DNA of 64,000 nt from Todiramphus chloris collaris (taxonomy: Eukaryota > Chordata > Aves > Coraciiformes > Alcedinidae), in the NCBI GenBank assembly GCA_025345505.1, contig JANVCC010000071.1, positions 4,463,108 to 4,527,107 of the forward strand, written 5' to 3'. The notes under the pieces are model-generated. The model saw nothing but the letters and a program-made list of their open reading frames with translations. It ran no database searches and was not told where the DNA came from. Both the position numbers and the translations under genes were made by a program. Within the stretch, counting starts at the first letter, position 1, and each line of letters begins with the position of its first letter. Shown piece after piece: positions 23,711-34,400 of the stretch.

Positions 23711-26282
23711 TCATGCCCATGTATCGAACCTTCGCACTGAGACGCACCCACGAATAGGAAGGGGGCAAGGGAGCTTGTTATCTATGACCTGGCACATATC
23801 AATGTAGGGATCAAAGAGGACTACGACAGGGAGGGCACCGTTCCCCTTCCTCTGTCCGAGGAGATAGATTCGTCCATTCACAGTGCTGCACCCCATGAAG
23901 AACTTCTGGGTCAAGCATTCCTCGTCCACCTGGGTCCATTCGTCTGTCTCCACATCGAATCGAAACGCTCCTCCTCCTATGGTGTAGAGGGCACCGTTCA
24001 GTGACGTGATGCAGAGGTCATACCTGGGAGGGAAGAAACCCTTGATCAGAATCAACAGAAAGATCTGGCTCTGAAATATTCAGTGTGACCTTGGTCCTCA
24101 CAACAAGAGTCCTGTTTAAACAGAGGACCCCAGAAGCGTTGGTGGGACAGGAGTTGTGGATTTCTCCAGTCCAACCTCTTCTTGGAGCAGGGACCAAGAC
24201 AGGAAGCTTTTGTCTCCTGCCAGGTCTGAGAAGAGTAATTTCTTACCTTGGAAGGGGGGAGAATGAGATGACATCCCAGCTGTCCGTCTCTGTGTTCAGC
24301 CTTTGCACTCCATCGTATACGTGGCCGTTTTCATCCAGGCCACAGACCACGTAGATCCTGGTTCCCACGCTGACCGCATCTCCTCTCTCCACAGGCTGAG
24401 CCATAGGACTCATGCTTTCCCACCGGGACTCCACCAAAGCCATGCGCTCCACGGCTGGGATTATCCCTTCGTCCGTGCTCCCTCCCAGTACGTACAGGTA
24501 GAGTCCTGCTCCTACTGCACAGTGGCTGTTGCGGGACACCTTCATGGCGGGCCCTTCCAGCCAGCTGTTGGCCAAGCAATTGTAGATAAGCACCCAATCC
24601 ACACTGTACCACACAAACTCATCCCGGAAATATCCTCCTGTCACGAAAAGGAAGCTCCCTGGAAAGACAGCAGAGAAGAGTATCAGTTGCATGAGAGCTG
24701 AAAATTGCTCCTGGGAACCAGGGCTCCCACTTCTCCCTGGGCTGTCCTGCTGAGGTGCAAGGGGAGCAGAGAAAAACCACTGCTCTTTGTGTCAGTTTGC
24801 AGTATTGGAGTCCTCATCTGCTGGGCCTACAGGATGCAGTAAGTCCTTCCAAATCTGCTCCCACTTGAGAACAGAATCATGGAAAGCACCTCTGGGGAAT
24901 CTCGTGTCCAGACTCCCACTTGAAATGGGGCTACTGCCAACAGTAAATAAGAGAAGCCACGGTATTGAGCTGTCTTGACCGCCTCCAAGCATGAAGATTT
25001 CACAACGTCCACAAGCAAGTTTAACTTAACAGCAACAATAAATCAGAAGTCACCTTCTGCCAAAGCCAGCACAAAAGAGAAGGCAGATAAAGCGTGCTTC
25101 TTCGAGTGAAGTCGTTAGACCCACTCCAGCTAAAGCTAAGGGAAGGCTCTCAGCAGCATCTGCCACGTGGAAAGAAATACTCAGCCTCCCAGGACTGAGG
25201 AAAACAGAAGCATTCTTTGGCCAACCATGAACACAAACACGAATGAGGTTTCAGCAACGCTGAACAACGCGGGTTTACAGGAGAAGCAGCTGAACTCTCT
25301 GCGTTCGGGTGGCTAAAGCCTCAACTTCTGTTTGCCCAGTCCCAGTTCTCTGTAAGTTACCTACTGCTGCCACTGCGTACTGGGTGAGGTTCCTGCGCTG
25401 CAGTGGGGAACAAGCCTGCCAGGTCCCTGTTTTAGGTTGAAAGAGAAATAATTCTTGCTGTTCCTTGTCATGCTTTCCTCCCAGGACATACAAGGTGTCG
25501 TAGCTCCGACCAACGTAAGGACAGCGTTCCGGGTGCTGCCAACTGGGTGGAGGATGGTTGTCTAACTTCTTTATTAGTCTGGAAAAAGTGTCTGGCTCTC
25601 CAGGGCGCTTGCTGCGTTTCACCAGGATATCGAGGAAGGACAAACTCAGAAAAGTGGCCCTGACTTCACCCACCAAATCCAGGAAGTCCTCCTCTCTCGT
25701 TGCTGGGTCCTCCATCACCCACCTTGTAATACTGTCAAAAACCAGATCTTCTCGCGGAACGAAGAGGTCGTCGCTTTTTAGGAGCTGCATCAGCATTTCT
25801 TTGGGTAGTGCCTTAAATTCTTCCTGGGACACCACATCCCCCCAGTGAGTGAGGGCCACGTTCAGAGCAGACACGTACAGGTCTCGAAAAGCAAATTGCT
25901 GTGAGTAGGTCATCAGGCCCAGGCAGTTGGAAACATGCAGCTCTCGCTCCAGAAACTTCTCACACAACAGTTTCACCCTGTCAAACTGGAAAAAATCAGC
26001 TGTCTCCAGTAAGCTGGTCACATTCTCTTGACCTATAAGCACTTGGGCTGTGCGGGTGAACTCAAGCAGAGCCTGAAAAGGGGCCGCATCGATCCCTCTG
26101 ATCACAATGTGGTGTTCAGCGCTCTCTCTTGCCCCCCCAAAAAACATGGCTTGGAAATAACGACTGTGCAGGGAAAGCGCCCTGCGGCTGACCTGAAAGA
26201 GTCTCTCTCCCACCTCCAGAACCGTGTCTGCAGTCATTTCTGTCTGAGGTCCCAGCTCCTCTGGTTCTTGTGCAGGCTCCAT
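23711..26282 (-). CDS. BTB-BACK-Kelch (KLHL/KBTBD-type) protein, 548 aa
   Basis: Coding exons in transcript order are 26282-25361, 24658-24247 and 24023-23711. They sum to 1647 bp, in frame, ending in TGA. The N-terminus (VLEVGERLFQVSRRAL, SRYFQAMF) is a BTB fold at about residues 18-115. A BACK domain follows (SNCLGLMTYSQQF to roughly residue 225). Six Kelch-type blades start near residue 268, with LYVLGG, FLFVTGGY, YLYVLGGS, IYVVCGLD, LYTIGGG and IYLLGQ. Proteins of this class usually recruit substrates to Cullin-3 ubiquitin ligase: BTB and BACK bind Cul3, and Kelch binds the substrate. The BTB lacks the usual leading helix and the D-V-x-L start, and the normally conserved HR of V-H-R is SR. 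The final blade lacks its glycine pair. A likely acceptor (ctgcctggcag) lies about 8 bp before the ATG, so a 5'UTR exon, or an upstream coding exon, may exist. I could not assign a KLHL number. Confidence 0.87.
24873..24945 (-). mobile_element. Possible old CR1 remnant
   Basis: The string agaatcatggaaagcacctc followed by a cagactcccacttgaaa block resembles a heavily diverged reverse-complement CR1 3' end. It lies in the first intron of the Kelch gene. The assignment is weak. Confidence 0.35.
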
Positions 26283-27271
26283 GCTCCTGTCTGCCAGGCA
26301 GTTAAAATTAACTCACCCCTCACGCAGCCTTTACACATGTGAGGTCTCTGGAAACATTACCCCAGCTAGGATAAAGAAAAGATAAACCTAAAAATAGAGT
26401 ATGGTTTCTACCCTTCTGCTTTGCTCCTCAGTCTCCCTGCAGCTTTCAGAGATAAATAGCAGGAGAGCTGCATGGCCCAAAACTTACAGATTTAATGAGC
26501 ATCTGCCTAAGCCAGGTAAGACCCGGAGAGTTAGGGGAGCTGCTTGCTAAGCAAAGAGCCTGGACGAAAGAAGAAGGAAGAGAAGAAAGCCTGGAAGAAA
26601 GGGAAGAAACAACCAAAACCTTCCTAAACACCAACCAAATAGCAAGAAGCTGTAGAAGAACAGTGAACTAATTTGGAAAAAACCCCAGTCCATTACAATA
26701 CCTTTCACTTCTGCAAATCAAAAACATGGGAAAGCTTGACTTCCTGATAAAAAAAAAAAACAAAAAACCAGAAAAAAAAGCCACATCCTTCATCAGTTCA
26801 AGTGTATTATCAAATTCCAGCCTGCTTGCAGTATTCAGTATACATTTAAGTTTAGCTAGAGCTGGAGGGATGCCAGGAGCCCCCATGCAAACCCAGATGG
26901 CTGTCACATACTGAAGTCACCCTCGATCCCAGTGCACTGAATAAACAGTCACGGCACAGGCCACGGCTCGCTGATCCCACACAGTGGATTTTCCACAGCC
27001 TCGAGACCAAGCTATTGAGGGGAGACTGGCAGAGTGACCTTGAAGTAGTGCCCTGCTCCCAAAGAGCCCAGCAAGACTCTGTGCCATTTCTCAGGGGTGC
27101 TCACCCAGCAGAACATTGCTATCTGGATCAAGAGAAGCTTTTCTTCCCTGGAGGCTCCTTTCCATTTCTGAGAGAGCAAAACTGCTGTTACAACTGGTTT
27201 TATTTTTAAAATAGGTCACATTTAGGAATTAGTCCAATAGAAAAAGCATACAGACATTTAAAATTCAGCTA

Positions 27272-27535
27272 CAGAATAGAATCATAGGCTGCTTTGGGTT
27301 GGAAGGGACCTTTCAAGCTCATCTAGTGCAGGGAGCAGGGCCATCTGCAGCTAGAGCAGGGTGCTCAGAGCCCCGGGCAACCTCCCCTGCAATGGTGCCA
27401 GGGATGGGGCAGCCACCACCTCTCTGGGCACCCTGGGCCAGGCTCTCACCAGCCTCAGCAGCAAAAAATGTGTTCCTTCTCTCCCGTTTAAACCTCCCGT
27501 TTTAGTTTAAAACCATCACCCCTGCTAAAAAGTTT
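27272..27535 (-). mobile_element. CR1 fragment
   Basis: Reverse-complement CR1 3' end: agaatagaatcataggctg, gggttggaagggaccttt, cacctctctgggcacc. It is upstream of the Kelch gene. Confidence 0.9.
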
Positions 27536-28017
27536 GTCTTCCATTATTTTCCAGGTCTTTTTTCCAAGTACTTAACTCCAGGTAAACCCAGGAGGCTGCA
27601 CTGCAGAAAAGGGCAACCGTGCAACCTGGTAACTGAGCAGGAAATGCTGGGCTCACCCCTCGCCCGAATTTACTCACTGGACACACAGCTTCAGGCAGAT
27701 CTCCCCCTACCCTCTGCATCCATAGCCTGGAATCCACCCAGGAGACCTTCCGCAGGCCCGTTACTGATGCCACACTTGGAAAACAAGAGTGCAGCATGGC
27801 ATTGGCATCAACAGCCTGCCAATGCTCTGCCATCTAAGGGACAGCTCCAGGCTCTACTCAGGCTGCCAGGGGGCATATTCTGCTCCAAACACTCTCCATC
27901 AGGAGTCCCTTTTGAATTGTGCAACTGCACGAAGAACAAGTTTTGTAGCATTAGAAAAAAGTTCTGTTGGAAGGAGCGTGACCCTACAGCCAGTTCTGAG
28001 AAGCACCCAGTGAATGA

Positions 28018-28245
28018 ATCCTAGACTGGCTCGGGCTGGAAGGGACCTCCCAAGGTCATCTAGTGCAGCCCCCTGCAGTGAGCAGGGACACCCTCTATTA
28101 GACCAGGCTGCTCAGAGCCTTGTCCAACCTCACCTTGAATATCTCCAGGGATGGGGCCTCAACCACCTCCCTGGGGAGCCCGTTCCACTGTTCTACCACC
28201 CCCAATGTAAAGAACTTCCTTCCTGATATCCAATCCTTAGATTAG
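28018..28245 (-). mobile_element. CR1 fragment
   Basis: Reverse-complement CR1 3' end: gctggaagggacctcccaa, atctccagggatggggcctc, and aaagaacttccttcctgat near the distal end. Confidence 0.9.
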
Positions 28246-28597
28246 AATCCAGAAGCACGGGCAATATGCCCCACAAGACAACTGGTCCCCAGTTCCAGAG
28301 CCTCCTGGAGAAGTCAGACACACTCAGTTGGAGTTTGACTTCAAGTTCCCATCCATTTCAGAGCCGATCCAGGAAAGGCCATGAACAGGAGAATGGTGTT
28401 CTTGCCAAAATCACAGCCAACACAACCTGTCCTTGGCCTGTTCCCTTGACAGCCTCCAGGAACAAGATTGCTGCTGCCACCAATAAAACGATTTAGGCTG
28501 GCACAGCCTCCTCAAGAAGAGCAGGTGGCAAACATAGGTTACCTACAGCCTGCAGGCACATCTCCCCTACTCCAGGCTTTGGAACGCCCAACAGAAA

Positions 28598-28995
28598 TCA
28601 AAGAATCATAGAATTGTAAGGGCTGGAAGGGACCTTAAAGCTCATCTGGTTCCAGCCCCCCTGCCATGGGCAGGGACACCTCCCACTAGAGCAGGGTGCT
28701 CACAGCCCCAGCCAGCCTGGGCTTCCAAACTTCCCAGGATGGGACTTCCACCACCTCTCTGGGCAACCTGGGCCAGTGTCTCCCCACCCTCCTGGGGAAG
28801 AAATTCTTCCTCCTGTCCAACCTGAATCCACCTCTCTCCAGTTTGGATCCATTCCCTCCAGTCCTGTCCCTGCCCCACAGCCTAACAAGTCCCTCCCCAG
28901 CTTTCTTGTAGCCCCTTCAGATACTGGAGGCCACAAGAAGGTCTCCCCGGAGCCTTCTCTTCTCCAGCCTGAACAACCCCAGCTCTCTGAAATGC
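28598..28995 (-). mobile_element. CR1 copy, young-looking
   Basis: Reverse-complement CR1 beginning agaatcatagaattgtaag with the ggctggaagggaccttaaag block. It is nearly identical over about 390 bp to the copy at 41192-41625, with roughly eight to ten differences by eye, which suggests recent activity of one subfamily. Confidence 0.94.
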
Positions 28996-29215
28996 ACAAG
29001 TCCTTGGGAAAGGACCAAATGCTCTCAGTCATTTCTCACTGGTTTTCTGTCCTAGAGTGGAGCACAGCTTCTGATCCAGCCCCTCCCAATTTTACTGCAT
29101 TTATCACCCCCTGAACAGATTTTATTCAGACTTACAACCGTGGGGATCTGCGATGTCAGCTGTACAGCACTTTTTCAGACTAAAAACCAGACATTTAGGA
29201 ACAGATTCATTTGTA

Positions 29216-29221
29216 TTTATT
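29216..29221 (-). terminator. Candidate distal polyadenylation signal for LSM7
   Basis: TTTATT on the + strand (AATAAA on the - strand), about 0.9 kb past the LSM7 stop. It could serve a long 3'UTR. A nearer candidate is at 29899-29904. Confidence 0.35.
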
Positions 29222-29898
29222 CACTCAAAACTCCTCAAATCTTGTAGTTTCTGCAGTATAAAAGAAATAAAAATATTTACAAATCAAGTTATATCAAGCA
29301 GAACCACAAGTGGATAGGTACAGTATAAAAATATGCAGTATTTCCAGACGCTGCCTACAGTTAACAGTAGGATCTTAGATATTCTTCTCCTAGAATCCCA
29401 GTATCAAACAGATTTCCATAAGGTTTGTGTCACTCAGCCAAGAACCATCCTAGATGTCAGTGCTGTCCTTCTGTAGGAAGGTGGGAGCCCTGATACCACA
29501 GATCACAGCCCACAAGATCTGGAATGAGAGCTAGAAAAGATCTTCTTGGCTACACAGCTTGCAAAGGTGACCACAAGGTACTACACGAGCAAAGCCATCT
29601 TCCTGCTGGAGCAAGAAGGCAGCAGAAAGAGAACTCAACAGCAGGAAGACTACAGCACAGTGCTTCCCAGCTGAGTACTGACACCTAAGAGGAAGAAAAA
29701 CAGGTTCTAATGTATCTGGGCTTTAGATTAACAAATACATTTTTACTGTATTTAAAAATGCAAATAATGTAACCAGTATTCAGGGCATTCTTTAATAATT
29801 TCATGTGGTGGATTCAAAAGTCACAAGAACAGGAGGGTCTTGGAGGATTCCATGACAATGTATTCTCTCCTGTCAGCTCTAAACAAAGTAGTTACAGA

Positions 29899-29904
29899 TT
29901 TATT
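29899..29904 (-). terminator. Candidate proximal polyadenylation signal for LSM7
   Basis: TTTATT on the + strand (AATAAA on the - strand), about 235 bp past the LSM7 stop. The human gene has a short 3'UTR as far as I recall, which favours this signal. Confidence 0.5.
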
Positions 29905-30137
29905 TGTGGGGAAAAATAATAATAATAAAAAAAAATAATCAGAACTTGCTTCTTACCATGCCCCATCCTCTCACCATTTATGGAAAGCCACAAAAGTAAA
30001 AATTGACTGTTCTTTCACACTAACAAATACACACTCAAACTCCTCCCCCAAAACAGGAAGCTTCTCACAAACTGTTTAGGTTTTTTTTTCTGATGATTTG
30101 CACCCCTGAAGTCTTTAGAGACAATCCAAAGAAAGCA

Positions 30138-33100
30138 TCAGCCATCTTGCTGCTGAATGAAAGGGTTTGGAATAGCTTCCATTCCATCCTGGGGACAAAT
30201 CAGAACCACAGAAGTCCCTCTGCAGACCACGAGTCCCAGCTGACGCGTGTCTTCTGTTAGTTTGTACTGATCATCTGGATCTGCAAGGCAGAGACCCATG
30301 GTTACAATGGCAACGTAAGGAAAAGAACCCCAATTCCATCAGCTTCAAAAGGCACAGACACACGGAGGGGTTTTTCCAAGTGTTTCTGCATTGCTTCATT
30401 GAACACACGGCCCACAGAGGGATGCAGAAGCAGCAGCAGGAGCTGGTGTCTTCAGGACACAAGGGATCCACCAAGTTTTGAAGCAGCACGTGCCACGGTG
30501 AGCTGTAAAGAACCTGCCTTTGCCTGCAGAGCAGAACAGGTATCTCCTCTTAAGGACCTCAAATGTCCTTTCATTCTTCTAACCAAAAGTGTACACACGA
30601 GTGGTTAAAAAAAAGCTCCAGGTCTCATTTCTAAAGCCATCACAGACAAACATTTTGAGGTAAGTGAAAATCAGAGACCCTGCCTTCAGAATGCACAGGT
30701 CCATTCCCAGACAAAGCCCAACAAGGCTGTGGATGGGGACGAGCACTTAAGACAGCAACAGCCAATTCTGCCCTCCTCGAGATGTCAATATAGTCAACAA
30801 AAATGCACTACACTCAGCTTTTAAAACTCTCTTCTAAGCAAAAAAAATTAAAACTTCAGGTGCTTTCTCAGAAGCAGGCAAGAGAATACTTTAAAAACAC
30901 TGGCCTATCATCTGACAGCTTTTTGTTTGAGAGAGGAGAGAGGGAAGTGGGATTATTTATCCTTTGGTGGGAAAAAGAAACACTGAGAAGCAGCCCCACA
31001 GCTCTACTAGCTCTAAGAAGCTACAGAAAGCTTCTTCTCCACAGAAATGCAAAGGCTGCAGAGCTCATTACAGGAAGATCCCAGCTCTTGCTGAGATACT
31101 TTCCCTGCTTTAAGTGAACCTGCAACTCTCCAGCAGGATAAGCAAAGGCCAAAGCGATCGCCTTACCTGAAGGAACACACGATTTCTTCCAAGCTTTAGA
31201 GGACAGGAGCAGCAAACGCGTTATAGAGCTCAAGAAAGGACCACCAGGAATGTTCTACCACAGGGAATCTATTTAATTTAACTTCTGTTATCCCTTTCTT
31301 TACAGCTTAACTATCACCAACATGTCTCACTTTGGGTAATGTCAACCTGCAGTTTCTGATTATTCACTCATAGAGGTGTGAGATTTCTGTGAAGAAAATT
31401 ACCCTTGGGGGTGAGAAAGAAGCTTTAGACAAATGACAGATCACTTACCTCGCATGTATTCAATGGTACCATCAAGCACGAGGTTCAGCAGAGGGTCAAA
31501 TCCTTTCAAGACACCACTTGCTATGGAAAACCACACACAAAACAACGATTAGAGACCAAACCAGGTACAGAGCAACACAAGACTGTGTTGAGGACACGTT
31601 CAGTTCACCAGCTCTGTCCCCTCCTTCAAGCAAGACTAGCAAAAAAATGAGACCAGAGATATTACAGTTCCCAGGTTTTGTTGTGACAACTGAAAAAAAA
31701 AAAGTAATAATGAAAAAATAAAATAAAAATCACACATTTTCCAACCACTTCATCAAAATGCTCTTCAAGACACTAACATTTTTGTTTGCAGCCCATTCCA
31801 GGGACATTTTAAGAATACTTCAGCAGAACAAATCCATACAAGTCACACCACCAAAAAAAAAAAAAAACCCCAAACCCAACCAAAAACAAATCCAACCCAA
31901 CTAAATAAATACCCTTAGCAAAGGGGAATGGTTTTCTTCATAAAATCCACCTCCCAGGTGCCTTCCTGGCTCATAATCTCTTTGGCTGCCTTCTCAGGAA
32001 AGCACTGCAGACAGACAAGCACTTTGTCCTGAACCAGAACATGATTCCACAGGACTGGGCAGTAAATAAATCGCAGGACTACGCAGGATGATCTCCCCGC
32101 GTGGAAAGGACTTGTCGATTACTCCGACAGCTTTCCTATCATTGTTAACAGCCCAGAGCAAGTTAGAGGCTCTCATAATCCCAAGTGTTACCTGAAGGAA
32201 CTTGGAGTGAATCTTTTGAGATGAAAACCTTACAAATTGATTCAATGGAACTACCAACTGCCTCAAAACTACAAAAACAAGCCCAAAGTCCACGCTTATC
32301 GGTACGGAGTCCGAGTGACTTCCAAAACCTCGTTAGCACCAGATCCCTGGGGAGTATTTTTGAAAAGCAAACCAAGGTTTCTTTGCAAAAGCTCCCGCTG
32401 AGCAGCTCCCAGGCCAAATCTGCTGAGGTTCAGAGTGCTCTGCAGTGGCACAAGCAGCCGCTTCGGGGTGGGCAGCACGGACACGGCACAGGAGCGGGTT
32501 GGGAGACAACGGTGCCAGAGCCTGGAAGGTGACAGCAAGAGACAGGGAAACACATCCGGGCAGCCTGTGAACTCCGGGCACGTTTGGCAGGTTGAGAGGT
32601 GAAAGGGATGAGAGGTGTGGCAATCACAACACCCACAGATGTTGCTGTGCTGCTTTAACTGCACCCTTGCAATGTGAAAAAAAAACAGACCAAAAAACAA
32701 ACGGACAAAAAGGCAGTCAAAGACAACTATTAAAAGCAGAGGAAAGGAAGGTGTTGAGATAAAACATAAGGACTGGGGTGCATAAAGAGAAGTGAGATTC
32801 TTCTCCCCCTTTACTCTGCACTGGTGAGGCCACATCTGGAGGGTTGTGTCCAGTTCCAGGCTCCCCAGTTCAAGAGGGACAGGGAAAAACTGGAGAGAGT
32901 CCAAGGGAGGCTACAAGGATGCTGAAGGGACTGGAACATCTCTCTGGTGAGGAAAGGCTGAGAGCCCTGGGGCTGTTTAGCCTGGAGAGGAGCAGCCTGA
33001 GAGGGGATCTGATTGGTGTTTACAGATATCTGCAGGGTGGGGGGCAAGGGGAAGGGGCCAGGCTCTTGGTCAGTGGAGCCCTGGGACAGGACGAGGGGCA

Positions 33101-33883
33101 ATGGGCACAAACTGGAACCCAGCAAGTTCCACCTCAACATGAGGAGAAACTTCTTCACTGTGAGAGTGCCAGAGCCTGGCCCAGGCTGCCCAGAGAGGCT
33201 GTGGAGTCTCCTTCTCTGGAGCCTTTCCAGCCCCCCCTGGCTCTGTTCCTGTGTGGGCTGCCCTGGGTGACCCTGCTCTGGCAGGGGGTTGGACTCCATC
33301 ATCTCCAGAGGTCCCTTCCCGCCCCTGCCATTCTGTGATTCTGTGACAAGGGAATAGTGGAAAAGCTCAAGCAGCTCAGCTTCACGGCGCCGAACGCGAA
33401 CAGCAATGAATAAAAGCACCCGGGAGGCAGCAACGCGACCGCGCAGGAGGCAAAACCCGCCGAGCAGAGGCGGGAAAAGCCCCGGAGGGCGAAGGAGGCG
33501 CCGGGCCCCCGGCCCCAGCCCCACTCACCTTCCCTCCCGCCCTGGAACTTCACTCGGATCGTCTTGTCGATGTATTTAGAGAGATCCAAAATACTCTCCT
33601 TCTTCTTCTTCTCCTTATCCTACAGGAGAGGGGCAGAAGGCAGTGGGGGTGAGGCAGAGGGTACAGAGGCAGACGGACAGATACAGACGCTCCACAAACG
33701 CTGCTTTTATCACACGCGGCTGAGGAAACCGCGCCGAGGCAGAGCCCGGGAGCGAAGGCAGAGCCGGAGCACAGGGCAGGGCAGCGGCCGGGGCGGGCCC
33801 ACCCCCGCGGGCAGCGGCCCGGGCCCCGCATCGCCTCCCCCCCTCTCACGATCCCGCGCAGACCCCGGGCCCCTCACCGCCAT
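30138..33883 (-). CDS. LSM7: LSM7, U6 snRNA-associated Sm-like protein (103 aa)
   Basis: LSM7 is one of seven Sm-fold subunits. It acts in the nuclear Lsm2-8 ring that binds the U6 snRNA 3' end and in the cytoplasmic Lsm1-7 ring that promotes decapping and mRNA decay. Exons in transcript order are 33883-33878 (only Met-Ala), 33619-33529, 31520-31449 and 30280-30138. They total 312 bp, in frame, ending in TGA. The protein has a basic start (DKEKKKKES). The Sm1 part contains [18 protein letters not shown] and then [12 protein letters not shown]. The Sm2 part contains [14 protein letters not shown]. The C-terminus is [14 protein letters not shown]. Length and nearly every residue match human LSM7 (103 aa) as I remember it, apart from small changes such as a final Gly for Ala. 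It sits head-to-head with SPPL2B, 224 bp between start codons, as in mammals. Exon 1 is only 6 coding bases, so it would be missed by ORF-based prediction. Confidence 0.97.
32808..33345 (+). mobile_element. CR1 retrotransposon in LSM7 intron
   Basis: Sense-strand CR1 with the end of ORF2 and the 3'UTR: tctgcactggtgaggccaca, ggctgtttagcctggagagg, gggggttggactccatcat. It ends at ccattctgtgattctgtgac. It lies in intron 2 of LSM7, antisense to that gene, less than 200 bp from exon 2. Confidence 0.95.
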
Positions 33884-34400
33884 CTTGCCCGCGCCGCCGC
33901 CGCCGCCGCCACCGCCGCCGCCACCGACACCCGCCATTTCATTCGCCGCTGCCAGAAGTGACGTTCCCGCCTCGGCCGAGACCCGCAGCGGCTGAGGGCG
34001 CGGGGCGGGCCTTCCGGGGCGGGCTGCTGGCTGACCCGGGGCGGAAGGGGCCCGGCCCGGCCCGGCCCGCTCGGGAAGAAAGTGGGCGGTGTCTCGGCGG
34101 GCCCGGGATGGCGGCGTGGCGGGCCCCGCTCCGCTCCTGGCTGCTGCTGCTCTGTGTTCTGCCGCAGGTGAGCCCTGTGCCGGCACTCCCGGGGGCCCCG
34201 CTGGGATGGGGGGGCGGGCCCCGGCCGGGCGGAGAGCGGCCCCGGCCCGGCGGGGTCCGTGGCGCCGGCGGCCTCGCTGTCCGGGCGGCTTTGCTCGGTC
34301 CCAGGGCCGCCTTTGTCGGGCAGCGGCGGAGCGGGGCCGAGGGGCACCCCCGGTATCCCGAGCTGTGCTGGGCCGCGTTGGTCCCGGTGCCTGTTTGGTG
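33840..34400. promoter_or_regulatory. CpG-island bidirectional promoter of LSM7 and SPPL2B
   Basis: A very GC- and CpG-rich block spans both start codons (LSM7 at 33883 leftward, SPPL2B at 34108 rightward). Visible motifs are an ETS/GABP-type CTTCCGG at 34011-34017, a CRE-like TGACGT at 33959-33964, and three YY1-type GCCAT/ATGGC cores. The YY1-type cores are CCGCCATCTTG at 33877-33887 over the LSM7 start, CCGCCATTTC at 33931-33940, and GGATGGCGGCG at 34106-34116 over the SPPL2B start. No TATA box is seen, as is usual for housekeeping divergent promoters. Confidence 0.85.
33893..33926. repeat. (CCG)n trinucleotide repeat in LSM7 5'UTR
   Basis: About eleven GCC/CCG units with two CCA interruptions (accg, cacc), immediately upstream of the LSM7 start codon in the divergent promoter. 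It would lie in the 5'UTR of the LSM7 transcript as a GGC repeat. Confidence 0.85.

Larger units (their letters stand above)
26283..30137. other. Kelch gene upstream region and LSM7 3' flank
   Basis: No coding gene is seen between the Kelch start and the LSM7 stop. The stretch should contain the Kelch 5'UTR and promoter, but no CpG island is visible near 26.3 kb. It also holds three CR1 copies and the LSM7 3'UTR. The ORFs here are repeat-derived or short. Confidence 0.6.

Noticed and set aside
32811..33524. 237-codon open frame on the - strand
   Set aside because: It is the antisense of a CR1 plus LSM7 intron. The true LSM7 exon 2 at 33529-33619 is outside it.
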